Assembly (NCBI RefSeq): GCF_004346845.1
Contig: NZ_SMGI01000002.1
Location: 124,001-188,000, forward strand
Reading direction: 5' to 3'
Source: Winogradskyella wandonensis
GTDB lineage: Bacteria > Bacteroidota > Bacteroidia > Flavobacteriales > Flavobacteriaceae
DNA length: 64,000 nt
The notes below the pieces were generated by a model. The model had not been told where the DNA came from and did no database searches. It saw only the letters and a program-made list of their open reading frames with translations. Positions 34,983 through 44,337 of the stretch are shown in pieces. Made by a program: the position numbers and the translations under genes. Position 1 is the first letter of the stretch. Every line of letters starts with the position of its first letter.

Positions 34983-35708
34983 TTAATCTATAGTTTTAGT
35001 GTTTTCGGCTAATGTCTTAGCGTCTTCAGTTTGTTCTTTTTCTATCTCAATAGTTTGTACTGTCTTCGGAGCTTCTGTCTCTTCGTCTCCTCCGGTTAAC
35101 ATTCCACCAAAACTTAAGAATCCTATACCCATTAATCCTGTTATGATAAATGTTATTCCTAAGCCTCTTAGTGGTGCTGGAACAGCACTATACCTTATTT
35201 TTTCTCTAATAGCTGCAATAGCTAGAATAGCTAAAAACCATCCGATTCCCGAAGAAACGCCATAGTTAAGTGCTAAACCAAAGGTTTCAATTTCACGCGA
35301 TTGCATAAATAAAGAGCCTCCTAAAATTGCACAGTTTACAGCAATCAGCGGTAAAAATATTCCAAGAGAATTATATAGTGAAGGTGAGAACTTCTCTACT
35401 ACAATCTCAACTAACTGTACCATCGTAGCTATGGTTGCAATAAACATAATAAAGGAAAGGAAACTTAAATCGTAACTTGCATACTCATCACCTAACCAAG
35501 ATAACGCGCCTGGCTGAAGTAAATATTGGTCCAATAACCAGTTTAAAGGTACTGTTATGGCTAGTACAAAGATAACAGCTGCTCCTAAACCTACTGCTGT
35601 TGCTACCTTTTTAGATACTGCTAAGTATGAGCACATCCCTAAGAAGACGGCAAACACCATGTTATCTATAAAAATCGACTTGAAAAATAATTCGATGTGT
35701 TCTATCAT
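34983..35708 (-). CDS. nqrE: NQR subunit E with acidic C-terminal extension
   Basis: Integral membrane subunit of 241 residues with six predicted helices. C26 (GMCSYLA) and C126 (AVNCAILG) are the half-site cysteines that share an intramembrane iron centre with NqrD. The family core ends near residue 207. Here a polar, Glu/Thr-rich tail of about 35 residues follows (from [10 protein letters not shown]). NqrF starts 2 bases after it. Confidence 0.96.
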   Translation of the reverse strand: MIEHIELFFKSIFIDNMVFAVFLGMCSYLAVSKKVATAVGLGAAVIFVLAITVPLNWLLDQYLLQPGALSWLGDEYASYDLSFLSFIMFIATIATMVQLVEIVVEKFSPSLYNSLGIFLPLIAVNCAILGGSLFMQSREIETFGLALNYGVSSGIGWFLAILAIAAIREKIRYSAVPAPLRGLGITFIITGLMGIGFLSFGGMLTGGDEETEAPKTVQTIEIEKEQTEDAKTLAENTKTID

Positions 35709-35752
35709 TGTCTTATACTTTTATTTCTTAAAAGAAAAGTTGAAAAGGATTT

Positions 35753-36397
35753 TTAATCCTCAATTAAATCTGTGTTTCTACTACGTTGTACCCAAATAAT
35801 AAGTCCTACGATAATAAGTGCCATAGGCGGCATTAGCATAAAACCATTATTTTCATAACCTATTGAGTAAACTCCTGTTTTTTCTATTGGGTCTCCTAAA
35901 ACAGGAATACCTAATAATGTTCCAGAGCCTAGTAACTCTCTGAAGAAGCCTACTATAATTAGAATAACAGCATAGCCTAAAGCATTACCAATACCATCTA
36001 AGAATGATTTCCAAGGACCGTTACCTAAAGCGAAAGCCTCAAAACGTCCCATGATAATACAGTTGGTAATGATTAAACCAACAAATACCGAAAGCGTTTT
36101 ACTTAATTCGTAAGCAAAAGCTTTTAAGACTTGATCTACTATAATCACTAATGACGCTACAACAATAAGCTGTACTATAATTCTAATTTTTGAAGGGATA
36201 ATATTTCGCATTAACGAAATAACAACATTACCGACACCTAAAACGAATAATACGGCAACACTCATAACAATAGAAGCCTTAAGCTCTGCTGTAATTGCTA
36301 GCGCTGAACAAATACCTAATACTTGAATTGTGATTGGGTTATTATCTGCTAACGGGTCAGTGATTAACTTTGTGTCTTTTTTAGAGAGTAGTCCCAT
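35753..36397 (-). CDS. nqrD: NQR subunit D
   Basis: Integral membrane subunit of 214 residues, homologous to NqrE but inverted in the membrane. C30 (LGICSALA) and C113 (ITNCIIMGR) are the cysteines of the shared iron site. It ends one base before the nqrC stop region and is followed by a 44-base spacer to nqrE. Length fits the family (about 210). Confidence 0.96.
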   Translation of the reverse strand: MGLLSKKDTKLITDPLADNNPITIQVLGICSALAITAELKASIVMSVAVLFVLGVGNVVISLMRNIIPSKIRIIVQLIVVASLVIIVDQVLKAFAYELSKTLSVFVGLIITNCIIMGRFEAFALGNGPWKSFLDGIGNALGYAVILIIVGFFRELLGSGTLLGIPVLGDPIEKTGVYSIGYENNGFMLMPPMALIIVGLIIWVQRSRNTDLIED

Positions 36398-36398
36398 G

Positions 36399-37187
36399 TT
36401 ATTTTAAAGTTTTAAAGTAAGGTAAATACAATTTTAAATCGCTCTTTATCATAGCAGATACGCCGTCGCCTGTAATGGTTGCTCCTGCTAAAGCATCAAC
36501 TTCGTAATCGTCCTTGGTTTCATTCTTAGGATCGTTATTTCCTTTAGCAACTGTAATACCTTTAAATACTCCTGCTTCTGTTAATAAACGCTCTCCATAA
36601 AAATCGTCCATAAAATAACGCTGCTTAATATTTGCTCCTAAACCTGGTGTTTCTCCCGCGTGGTCAAAAAATGTTCCCCTAACAATCATATCATCGTCTA
36701 AAGCAACGTAGCCCCAAATGGCATCCCATAAACCTTTTCCGCGAATTGGTGCGACATAAACCTTTTTTCCATCTTGCTCTCCAACGAACAATGGTAGAAG
36801 TCTAGATTCTCCGCTTTTGTATCTAGCTTGCTGCTTTTTTACATCTATTAAATAAGGCTCTTTACCATTATTAGCCTCCATAAATTCTTGACGGGTCATT
36901 GTTTTAACAATTTCTCCATCTTTTACTTCGATTACTAATTGCTCAGAAATATTAGTTTTAAAGGCTTCAGCAACTTTATCCGTAGAAATAAATGTAATAT
37001 CACCATCACCTTCATTTCCATTAATACCCATTGCGTAAAGAATGTTTTGCTGCTTTTCCATTCTTTCATTTTCATCAATATTTGGTGCAAGAGATGATGC
37101 TGTAAAGGCTAATAAAGACCCTACAACGACTACCATTGCGATAGCAAATATGATGGTGTACGAATTTTTTTCTGTATCGACTGCCAT
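36399..37187 (-). CDS. nqrC: NQR subunit C
   Basis: Subunit of 262 residues with one N-terminal membrane helix (about 9-30) and a periplasmic FMN domain. The flavinylation site is Thr237 in DALAGATIT. The ApbE recognition pattern normally has Ser or Thr where this protein has Ala (DALSGAT in the Vibrio protein), a small deviation. Its FMN would be attached by the ApbE encoded at 28900-29886. Confidence 0.96.
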   Translation of the reverse strand: MAVDTEKNSYTIIFAIAMVVVVGSLLAFTASSLAPNIDENERMEKQQNILYAMGINGNEGDGDITFISTDKVAEAFKTNISEQLVIEVKDGEIVKTMTRQEFMEANNGKEPYLIDVKKQQARYKSGESRLLPLFVGEQDGKKVYVAPIRGKGLWDAIWGYVALDDDMIVRGTFFDHAGETPGLGANIKQRYFMDDFYGERLLTEAGVFKGITVAKGNNDPKNETKDDYEVDALAGATITGDGVSAMIKSDLKLYLPYFKTLK

Positions 37188-37189
37188 AA

Positions 37190-38398
37190 TTATGCTGCTT
37201 TTACTTTTACACGTTTAAGTCTACGCTTCACATTACCTTGTACCACATAATGGTCTATAGTCGGAGCGAAAACATTCATTAATAATATTGCTAAGAATAC
37301 ACCTTCTGGGTATGCTGGATTGAATACACGAATCATAATGGAAATAAACCCTATTAAGAAACCATAAATCCATTTACCCTTATTGGTTTGCGATGCAGTT
37401 ACTGGGTCCGTAGCCATATAAACCGCACCAAATAAAATACTTCCTATAATTAGATGTTGCCAGAAAGGTACAGTCATTAAACCGTAAAATTTACTTGATT
37501 CTCCTATCCAACCTAATTCAACAACACCATTAAAAATCAGTCCCATTGTAAGGGCTCCGATAAGTGTAGATAAGATGATTCTCCAACTACCTATCTTAGT
37601 AAAAATTAAGAAAGCTGCACCTATAATGATTAAAAATTTAGACGTCTCACCTACTGAACCAGGAATTAATCCCCAGAACATATCCCAATAATCTATACCT
37701 GCTAATGATGAATTTTGTGCATAAGCACCTAATAGCGTCTCACCTGAAATAGCATCTGGTGTACCTGCACGCTCAACTGCACCATGCACCCATACTTTAT
37801 CTCCTGACATCCACGTAGGATAAGCAAAGAATAAAAATGCACGTATAGTTAAGGCTGGATTAAGAATATTCATTCCTGTGCCTCCAAAAACTTCTTTTCC
37901 GATAACAACTCCAAAAACTACTGCTACGGCTAACATCCATAAAGGAATATCTACAGGAACAATTAATGGCACTAACATACCTGTTACTAAGTATCCTTCT
38001 TCTACTTCGTGACCTTTTATAACTGCAAAAACGAATTCTACGGCAAGACCAACTCCATAAGAAACTACGACTAGCGGTAGTACTGTTGCTGCACCAACCA
38101 ACAAGTTATCTAGTGTCCAAAACGACGCCCCTAAAAACCCGTTAGCTGCTTCAATCTCGCCTAAAGCCAAATAATGCTGATATCCTGCATTGAAAATACC
38201 AAAAATCAAACATGGCACAAGCGCAAGAATTACTGTATTCATGGTACGCTTTAAATCGTCCGCAGCTTTGATGTGCGTTCCATTGTGCGTTGTTTCGTTT
38301 GGTGTGTATAAAAATGTAAATAAGGCGTTGAAGGCTGGAAGCCACTTCTTGTCCTTATTTTTCATTTTAAAGCTATGTAAATTTTGTTTTAAACCCAT
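37190..38398 (-). CDS. nqrB: NQR subunit B
   Basis: Membrane subunit of 402 residues and the main Na+-translocating part of the complex. The covalent FMN site is Thr221 in DAISGETLLGAY. The family helices and FGAVYMATDPVTASQ motif are present. It also binds riboflavin and quinone in studied homologues. It follows nqrA after 49 bases, in which a small hairpin (38418-38438) is visible, and precedes nqrC by 2 bases. Confidence 0.97.
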   Translation of the reverse strand: MGLKQNLHSFKMKNKDKKWLPAFNALFTFLYTPNETTHNGTHIKAADDLKRTMNTVILALVPCLIFGIFNAGYQHYLALGEIEAANGFLGASFWTLDNLLVGAATVLPLVVVSYGVGLAVEFVFAVIKGHEVEEGYLVTGMLVPLIVPVDIPLWMLAVAVVFGVVIGKEVFGGTGMNILNPALTIRAFLFFAYPTWMSGDKVWVHGAVERAGTPDAISGETLLGAYAQNSSLAGIDYWDMFWGLIPGSVGETSKFLIIIGAAFLIFTKIGSWRIILSTLIGALTMGLIFNGVVELGWIGESSKFYGLMTVPFWQHLIIGSILFGAVYMATDPVTASQTNKGKWIYGFLIGFISIMIRVFNPAYPEGVFLAILLMNVFAPTIDHYVVQGNVKRRLKRVKVKAA

Positions 38399-38417
38399 AT
38401 TACTGATGTTTCAATTT

Positions 38418-38438
38418 AGCTTCAAACAAACTGAAGCA
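38418..38438 (-). promoter_or_regulatory. Intercistronic hairpin between nqrA and nqrB
   Basis: GCTTCA (38419-38424) pairs with TGAAGC (38432-38437). There is no T run after it, so it may shape message stability rather than terminate transcription. Confidence 0.35.
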
Positions 38439-38447
38439 TTTTAAAAT

Positions 38448-39800
38448 TTAACCTATTTCTTTTAACATTAAATCTAAACCTTCACGGATAATTTTTTGAT
38501 GCGGTTGTTTAGATACGCATACAAATTCAGTTAGTGCAAAATCCTCTGGAGCAACTTCGTACATACCTAGAGCTTCCATTTCATCTAAATCCTTATACAT
38601 ACAAGCCTTTAAAATTTGTAGTGGATAAATATCTAATGGAAATACTTGCTCGTAGTTACCTGTTAATACAAATGCACGATGCTCGCCATTAGTATTGGTA
38701 TCAAGGTCATATTTCTTATTTGGCGCTAACCAAGAAAATGTTAATGCTCTTGTGTTGGAAACCTTGTCGAATACTGGCTTATTCCAGCCAAAGAATTCGT
38801 AATCATCACCTTCTGGAATTATGGTAATAACGTTGCTGTAGTAATCTAAATTACCATCTGGTTTTACTTCCTTACCAGAAAGAACATTTCCTGAAATAAT
38901 TCTATCGTTTCCATCTTTTTCAACCCCATTATCATAAATCATAGTAGACACCTCGGCGCCAATCTTAGTTTTAAAATAACGTGGCTTTTTTACAGAAGAC
39001 CCTGCTAAAGCTACAATACGCTCTGCATTGAATCTCCCTGTTAATAGTAACTCTCCAATAATTACTAAATCTTGAGCATTAAGCGTCCAAACAACTTCTC
39101 CTTTGTTAACAGGTGCCACTTTATTTATTAGTGTACCTACATTTCCTGACGGATGCGGCCCTGCTACCTTGTGCGTCGTAATATCATTTAAGTTAGCAAA
39201 CACGGAGTTTCCATTTTTTGGAATTGCAACATGCACATTGCCTTCTGTTAATTTTGCTATTGCAGTAAGCGCCGCTTGAAGTTCAGCCTCTTTTCCTGCC
39301 AAAACATAATCTAAATCTGCCGCTAAAGGTGCAGAAGCATAACCAGAAATAAAAATATCTCGAGGTGTTTTGTTAGGATTAGCTACCACGTCGTATGGAC
39401 GCTGCTTAATAAACGGCCAACAACCCGCAGCTAATAAGTGCGCTTTTAAAGTTTCGGCATCTGCATTTACATCAAACTTTCCATGTTCTAGATACGTTTG
39501 CTCTTTGTCTGCATTTATTTTAATACCGTCTATTCTACGTTTTGGTCCACGCTGAATTTCTGTAACTTCCCCCGAAACAGGAGATACAAACTTCATGTCT
39601 TCGTTTTCCTTATTGTAAAATAAAGTTTCACCAGCTTTTACCTTAGTTCCTTCTTTTGCTACAAGTTTAGGTGTAATGCTGTGAAAATCTTCTGGCCTGA
39701 TAGTGAAAGTATTGCTAATGATAGCATTTTCAGTAGTTTTTTCGGCTTCGCCTACTAATTTAATATCTAAGCCTTTTTTTATTCTAATGTCTTTGGACAT
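38448..39800 (-). CDS. nqrA: NQR subunit A
   Basis: Soluble cytoplasmic subunit of 450 residues, the first gene of the nqrABCDEF operon. The N-terminal GLDIKLVGEAE and biotinyl-like VKAGETLFYNKENEDMKFVSPVSGEV fit the family, as do ARY-like PRYFKTKIGAEVS and the C-terminal EFVCVSKQPHQKIIREGLDLM. It contributes to quinone binding. A TAnnTTTG box lies 32 bases upstream. Confidence 0.97.
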   Translation of the reverse strand: MSKDIRIKKGLDIKLVGEAEKTTENAIISNTFTIRPEDFHSITPKLVAKEGTKVKAGETLFYNKENEDMKFVSPVSGEVTEIQRGPKRRIDGIKINADKEQTYLEHGKFDVNADAETLKAHLLAAGCWPFIKQRPYDVVANPNKTPRDIFISGYASAPLAADLDYVLAGKEAELQAALTAIAKLTEGNVHVAIPKNGNSVFANLNDITTHKVAGPHPSGNVGTLINKVAPVNKGEVVWTLNAQDLVIIGELLLTGRFNAERIVALAGSSVKKPRYFKTKIGAEVSTMIYDNGVEKDGNDRIISGNVLSGKEVKPDGNLDYYSNVITIIPEGDDYEFFGWNKPVFDKVSNTRALTFSWLAPNKKYDLDTNTNGEHRAFVLTGNYEQVFPLDIYPLQILKACMYKDLDEMEALGMYEVAPEDFALTEFVCVSKQPHQKIIREGLDLMLKEIG

Positions 39801-39832
39801 ATATCTTAAGATTAGTTATCTAAAAATCGGTG

Positions 39833-39840
39833 CAAAAATA
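39833..39840 (-). promoter_or_regulatory. Candidate -7 box of the nqr operon
   Basis: The minus strand reads TATTTTTG, 32 bases before the nqrA ATG. No clear -33 element is visible. Confidence 0.5.
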
Positions 39841-40017
39841 CGAATTAAACCATAAATGCACAGAAGCTAACGTAAAATTTTTAGTTAATATTAGGATTTC
39901 TAGATGCGTAAATCTCATTTGTTTAAGTTTAACGTTTGCTTTCGTAAAATCACGCAAAAAAAGATAAACAAAGTCTAACGGAGTTATTCATAAAAATAGT
40001 AAGGCATAGAAATTGAT

Positions 40018-40025
40018 TATCTTTG
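40018..40025 (+). promoter_or_regulatory. Candidate -7 box of the T9SS plug-domain gene
   Basis: TATCTTTG ends 23 bases before the ATG at 40049. It argues against any start further upstream. Confidence 0.55.
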
Positions 40026-40048
40026 TAAAACAATTTTACCATCTAGAT

Positions 40049-41293
40049 ATGATTAAAAAAGCATCTCTTATCTTATGTCTACTATTTTCGGTTTCGATTT
40101 TTTCTCAAGCCGAAGAAATTCTACCTCCAGATTTTATTAAAACAATTACTTTTAAAGGAAGCACCAGTCAAGCGCAATTACCAATTCTAAGACTTGGAGA
40201 ACCGTTTACATTAGAGTTTGATGCTTTGACAGGAAATGAGGAAGACTTCTACTATAAAATAGAGCATTTTGATTTTGACTGGAAGCCGTCGCAACTAGTT
40301 AAAGGCGAATATCTTCGTGGTGTGGACAATGTTAGAATTATCAATTACCTCAACTCGCTAAATACCTATCAGATTTATTCGCATTACGATTTAAGAATTC
40401 CAAATATTCAAACAAAAGGTTTACTTAAGTCTGGAAATTATATGATTACAATTTACGACGACTACGATGAGATTATGTTTTCTAGGAAGTTTATGGTTGT
40501 CGAAGACTTGGTAACTGTGGGTGTGCAGCCTAGTCGTACTAGAGATTTTGAAACCATAAACGAAAAACAAACGGTGTATTTAAAGATTAATACCAACGGT
40601 ATAAACCTTAATAATCCTTTGGAAACAGTAAAGGTGAAAATTATTCAGAATAACAACCTTAAAACCGCTATTTCAGATTTAAAACCGCAGTACACCACCA
40701 ATTCTGAGTTGATATACAGATATGACGAAGAGGCTTCTTTTTGGGCTGGTAATGAGTACTTAAATTTTGAAAGTAAAAATGTACGTGTTGCAAATTTGGG
40801 CATTCAGTTTATAGATTTAAAAGAGCTTTATCACAGTTACCTGTTTAAACAAATAAGTAGAAAAAATAGACCGTACACATGGAATCCCGATATTAACGGA
40901 AACTTCTTAATCAATGCCGTTGGGGTAGATAATATTGATACTCAGGCAGACTACACGGTTGTTCACTTTACACTCTTAGAAGACGAAATAATCGGAAAAG
41001 ACGTTCACGTATATGGTAACTTTAACAATTTTGAAATCGAAGATATGACGCGCATGTTTTATAACAGAGAAAGCGGCCAATACGAATGTTCCTTTAAATT
41101 AAAACAAGGATTTTACAACTATAAATTTGTAACGGTAGACTTAGACGGAACTATAGATGAAGGTGCCATAAGCGGCAACTTTTGGCAGACTGAAAACAAC
41201 TACAAAACACTTGTTTATTACAGAGATTTAGGCGCACGATTCGATAGACTTATTGGCTTTGGAGAAGCCGACTCCGAAAGGATTACAAACTAA
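40049..41293 (+). CDS. Type IX secretion plug-domain protein (DUF5103-like)
   Basis: Protein of 414 residues from the ATG at 40049, with a signal peptide (MIKKASLILCLLFSVSIFSQ). An N-terminal beta domain of the T9SS plug type (DUF5103) contains LRLGEPFTLEFDAL, YYKIEHFDFDWKPSQL and YSHYDLRIPNIQT. A C-terminal CBM48/E-set-like module contains VHVYGNFNNFEIEDMTRMFYN and YKFVTVDLDGT. Relatives block the lateral gate side of the SprA translocon in the T9SS, so it may do so here. Its neighbours are not T9SS genes. Confidence 0.85.
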   Translation: MIKKASLILCLLFSVSIFSQAEEILPPDFIKTITFKGSTSQAQLPILRLGEPFTLEFDALTGNEEDFYYKIEHFDFDWKPSQLVKGEYLRGVDNVRIINYLNSLNTYQIYSHYDLRIPNIQTKGLLKSGNYMITIYDDYDEIMFSRKFMVVEDLVTVGVQPSRTRDFETINEKQTVYLKINTNGINLNNPLETVKVKIIQNNNLKTAISDLKPQYTTNSELIYRYDEEASFWAGNEYLNFESKNVRVANLGIQFIDLKELYHSYLFKQISRKNRPYTWNPDINGNFLINAVGVDNIDTQADYTVVHFTLLEDEIIGKDVHVYGNFNNFEIEDMTRMFYNRESGQYECSFKLKQGFYNYKFVTVDLDGTIDEGAISGNFWQTENNYKTLVYYRDLGARFDRLIGFGEADSERITN

Positions 41294-41371
41294 ACTTAAT
41301 ATTTTAAAGTTTAATATTGTAAGTATATTCGTTTTATATAGACTTACAAATTAGCCAAACAAAACTTTAAA

Positions 41372-42754
41372 ATGCGCCAAGACTTAAACCTCTTCGTAGA
41401 ATTATGCGACTACTTATTACAGGAAGAGCAAAAAAATCCAGTTGCTAGACCTGTAGAAACTTCAGAATTATTCCAGAAATTAGATTTATCTCTTAACGAT
41501 TTTGGTGTTGTGGACCAAGATTTAGTCTCGAACTTAAAATCCATAATAAAGTACACGCCTAAAACTGCTTCAACAGCATTCTTTAATCAATTATTTGGTG
41601 GTCGTGTAAGTAAGGCAACACTTGGCGATTTATTAGCTGTAATGCTTAATAACAGTATGTACACTTACAAAGTAGCTGGCCCACACGTTGGTATCGAAAA
41701 AGAGATAATTAACAACATTATTCAACTTTCTGGATATCCAAAAGATAGTAGCGGGACTTTGGCTGCGGGTGGTTCTATGACTAATTTTATGGCATTACTC
41801 ATGGCAAGAGACCAAAAATCTCCAGAAGTAAGAGCAGAAGGTCTAAACAAAACCATGACACTCTATACGTCGGAAGCATCACACTACTCTATCTCTAAAA
41901 ATGCTGTTTTATCTGGTATCGGAAAAAATAATGTTCGTTTAGTTAAAACAAATGAAAAAGGTGAAATGGATGCTGCCCACCTTGAGCAATTGGTAAAAAA
42001 AGATATGCAAGCTGGCCACACTCCTTTTTTTGTAAATGCTACAGCAGGAACAACTGTTCTTGGAGGTTTCGACGATATTACATCTATTAGCAAAATCTGT
42101 AAAACATACAATTTGTGGCTACATGTCGATGGTGCGTATTGTGGCAGCGTAATTTTTAGTGAGCGTTACAAGTATTTAGTTAATGGCTTGGAGCTGTCGG
42201 ATTCGTTTAGCCTTAACGCGCATAAAATGCTGGGCACACCACTTGGTTGCTCCATTATAATTACAAAGCATAAAGCACAGTTACATCATTCGTTTTCTAA
42301 TGAGGCTGATTATTTATACCAAACCGACAGCGATGATTTTAATCTTGGGAAAATTTCGTTACAGTGTGGTCGTCGCAACGATGCTCTTAAACTATGGACA
42401 CTATGGAAGTCGATAGGCAAAAAAGGTTTAGAAAAAATTGTAGACCATCAATTTGAATTGGCAGAGTATGCAAGAGCCTATATTTCTAATCACCCAGATT
42501 ATTCGTTGTACAGTTTCGATGATTCCATATCGGTATGCTTTAATTACAGAGATATTCCTGCTAACCTTTTGTGCACTGCACTGTATAAAGAGGCAGAGTT
42601 AATGGTTGGATTCGGAAGGTTTAGAGATACAGAATTTGTAAGAATGGTAACAATAAATACGGTTCTAAAAAAAGAAGATATTCTTAACTTTTTCCAAACA
42701 ATCGAAGCTTTTGTATCTAAAGATTTGTTAAAAAGCAGCTTGCCAGAAGCTTAG
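41372..42754 (+). CDS. Group II PLP-dependent amino acid decarboxylase
   Basis: Protein of 460 residues of the glutamate/cysteine-sulfinate/aspartate decarboxylase group. The PLP lysine is K285 (LNAHKMLGTPLG), preceded by HVDGAYCGS with the cofactor aspartate. N-terminal YTPKTASTAFFNQLFGG resembles the substrate loop of GAD and CSAD (HPRFFNQL). The substrate cannot be fixed from sequence. TATATTCG about 43 bases upstream is a poor -7 candidate. Confidence 0.9.
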   Translation: MRQDLNLFVELCDYLLQEEQKNPVARPVETSELFQKLDLSLNDFGVVDQDLVSNLKSIIKYTPKTASTAFFNQLFGGRVSKATLGDLLAVMLNNSMYTYKVAGPHVGIEKEIINNIIQLSGYPKDSSGTLAAGGSMTNFMALLMARDQKSPEVRAEGLNKTMTLYTSEASHYSISKNAVLSGIGKNNVRLVKTNEKGEMDAAHLEQLVKKDMQAGHTPFFVNATAGTTVLGGFDDITSISKICKTYNLWLHVDGAYCGSVIFSERYKYLVNGLELSDSFSLNAHKMLGTPLGCSIIITKHKAQLHHSFSNEADYLYQTDSDDFNLGKISLQCGRRNDALKLWTLWKSIGKKGLEKIVDHQFELAEYARAYISNHPDYSLYSFDDSISVCFNYRDIPANLLCTALYKEAELMVGFGRFRDTEFVRMVTINTVLKKEDILNFFQTIEAFVSKDLLKSSLPEA

Positions 42755-42805
42755 GTATTAAACAAATAAAAAATTATCTTATATTCGTTGAGAACAAAAA
42801 AAGCA

Positions 42806-43192
42806 ATGGTACAACAAGTTACAAGCGGAATAAAAATCTCTGTTGAAACTGATTTCGAAGGTACATTTTATAAAAACTATAAAATGAATTATGCCTTCGC
42901 TTATAAAATTACGATTGAAAATCAGGGTAACGACGTTGTGCAGTTAAATTCTCGTTACTGGAAAATTAAAGATGCATTAAATAATATAGAAATTGTTCGT
43001 GGCGAAGGTGTTATTGGTAGAAAGCCTATTTTACAGCCAGGAGAATCTCACACTTACAGCTCAGGTTGTCTGCTGTCTTCGCCTTTTGGAAGCATGCATG
43101 GCTACTACAATATGGTAAATTTTTCTAACACCAAAGAGTTTAAAGTTTACATCCCTTCCTTTAAACTCAGTGCACCTTTTTCTTTAAACTAG
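42806..43192 (+). CDS. apaG: ApaG protein
   Basis: Protein of 128 residues with the fibronectin-III-like ApaG fold. VQLNSRYWKIKDAL corresponds to the RRWLITD-type motif, and VRGEGVIGRKPILQPGESHTYSSGC is the hallmark. I use the ATG at 42806; the TTG at 42788 would add six residues beyond the usual length. ApaG is linked to metal homeostasis in enterobacteria, but the biochemical role is not settled. Its stop overlaps that of the convergent DUF6695-like gene. Confidence 0.92.
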   Translation: MVQQVTSGIKISVETDFEGTFYKNYKMNYAFAYKITIENQGNDVVQLNSRYWKIKDALNNIEIVRGEGVIGRKPILQPGESHTYSSGCLLSSPFGSMHGYYNMVNFSNTKEFKVYIPSFKLSAPFSLN

Positions 43193-44211
43193 CCTTCAAA
43201 GTCCTTTAGGTATTCGAATCGGTAAATGCTTCTATTTTGTTGAATATGAAAAAATCCACAGTTAGAATAATGCACAAACTCATAATTCTGACGAATATCA
43301 AAACCTACACTTTCAATTTTATATAAGCCATCGCAGTCGATGTTACCATATGGCGAAATGCGCCTAAATCGAAATTCTTGAGAACTCCCAATATCAAAAA
43401 TTTCGAACCACGCGCCTGCCGCAATACCACCTAACCATTGGGCATGTGGTCTTTTTTCTTTGTTTTCCTTTGGCTTAAGCGTACCTACTAAACTTGGATT
43501 ATAGTCCTTAAGAGCATCTATAAATAAACGTCTATTCTCTTTGCTTACTGTAGATGTAAACTCGTTTATAATGCCATTGTCAGTAACCCGATAGACAAAA
43601 TCTTCTGTATCTGCGATAACCACATTACCAATAGTACTTGGCGTAAACCACTTAGACCTTACCAGTTTTTTTTTAATCTTTAAATTGGTAACAGACGCTA
43701 TTAAAGCATCCGTTACAAAACGCGCACAATTACATGCGTCTCCTATAAAAGCGGCATATCTTATAAAACCTTCGTTCTGACGCGCAGTAATATGCTTACG
43801 AGCTAAATCGTAATTTATTTTACTGCATACCGACGCATATAAATCCCCATCACCATGAGTTAGTTTTGGGTTAGTTGCCAAAAACTTTAGGATTTCGTCT
43901 AGGTTTACAATTGTATCATTAACAACCTTAGCTTTAAGCGGAAAGTTAAGCTCAAAATCTGTTTGTCGTCCTCTAACACGTCCATTAGGAGACGGTGTTA
44001 TGTAGCGTCCAAAATCGTGATATTCTAAAACTCCTGTTCGTTTATTAATTAAAACCAAAGCGGCGTGCCCAGCTCTGACGTGTTTTTTGCTTCCAATAAA
44101 AGCAAATCTCAAAAATTTAGAATACCATTCTTCAGCATGCGAAACAATAGTTTCGGGATAGGCCATGGTAATTATAAAAGCATCGTTTCGAGGCATAAAT
44201 AATAAGTCCAT
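43189..44211 (-). CDS. DUF6695-like conserved protein
   Basis: Protein of 340 residues that I associate with DUF6695. VRAGHAALVLINKRTGVLEYHDFGRY and ACNCARFVTDALIAS suggest a His/Cys hydrolase-like core similar in layout to NlpC or DUF4105 proteins, but this is an inference. A C-terminal beta part contains GIAAGAWFEI and YKIESVGFDI. There is no signal peptide. Its stop overlaps the apaG stop inside a shared CTAG. Function is unknown. Confidence 0.72.
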   Translation of the reverse strand: MDLLFMPRNDAFIITMAYPETIVSHAEEWYSKFLRFAFIGSKKHVRAGHAALVLINKRTGVLEYHDFGRYITPSPNGRVRGRQTDFELNFPLKAKVVNDTIVNLDEILKFLATNPKLTHGDGDLYASVCSKINYDLARKHITARQNEGFIRYAAFIGDACNCARFVTDALIASVTNLKIKKKLVRSKWFTPSTIGNVVIADTEDFVYRVTDNGIINEFTSTVSKENRRLFIDALKDYNPSLVGTLKPKENKEKRPHAQWLGGIAAGAWFEIFDIGSSQEFRFRRISPYGNIDCDGLYKIESVGFDIRQNYEFVHYSNCGFFHIQQNRSIYRFEYLKDFEG

Positions 44212-44294
44212 TTAACAGGAACCAACTTACAAAATAAAATTAACAATTAAGTTTTCATTAAGACTTCAACTTAAATTAACTCTATTAAAAATTG

Positions 44295-44302
44295 TACTTT
44301 TG
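44295..44302 (+). promoter_or_regulatory. Candidate -7 box for pruA
   Basis: TACTTTTG matches TAnnTTTG and ends 35 bases before the pruA ATG. Confidence 0.5.
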
Positions 44303-44337
44303 CACTTTCAAAAATCATTTAATTAAAACAAAATATC

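Noticed and set aside
40013..40048. Upstream ATG at 40013 for the T9SS plug-domain gene
   Set aside because: A TATCTTTG box overlaps that stretch, and the ATG at 40049 gives a normal signal peptide.
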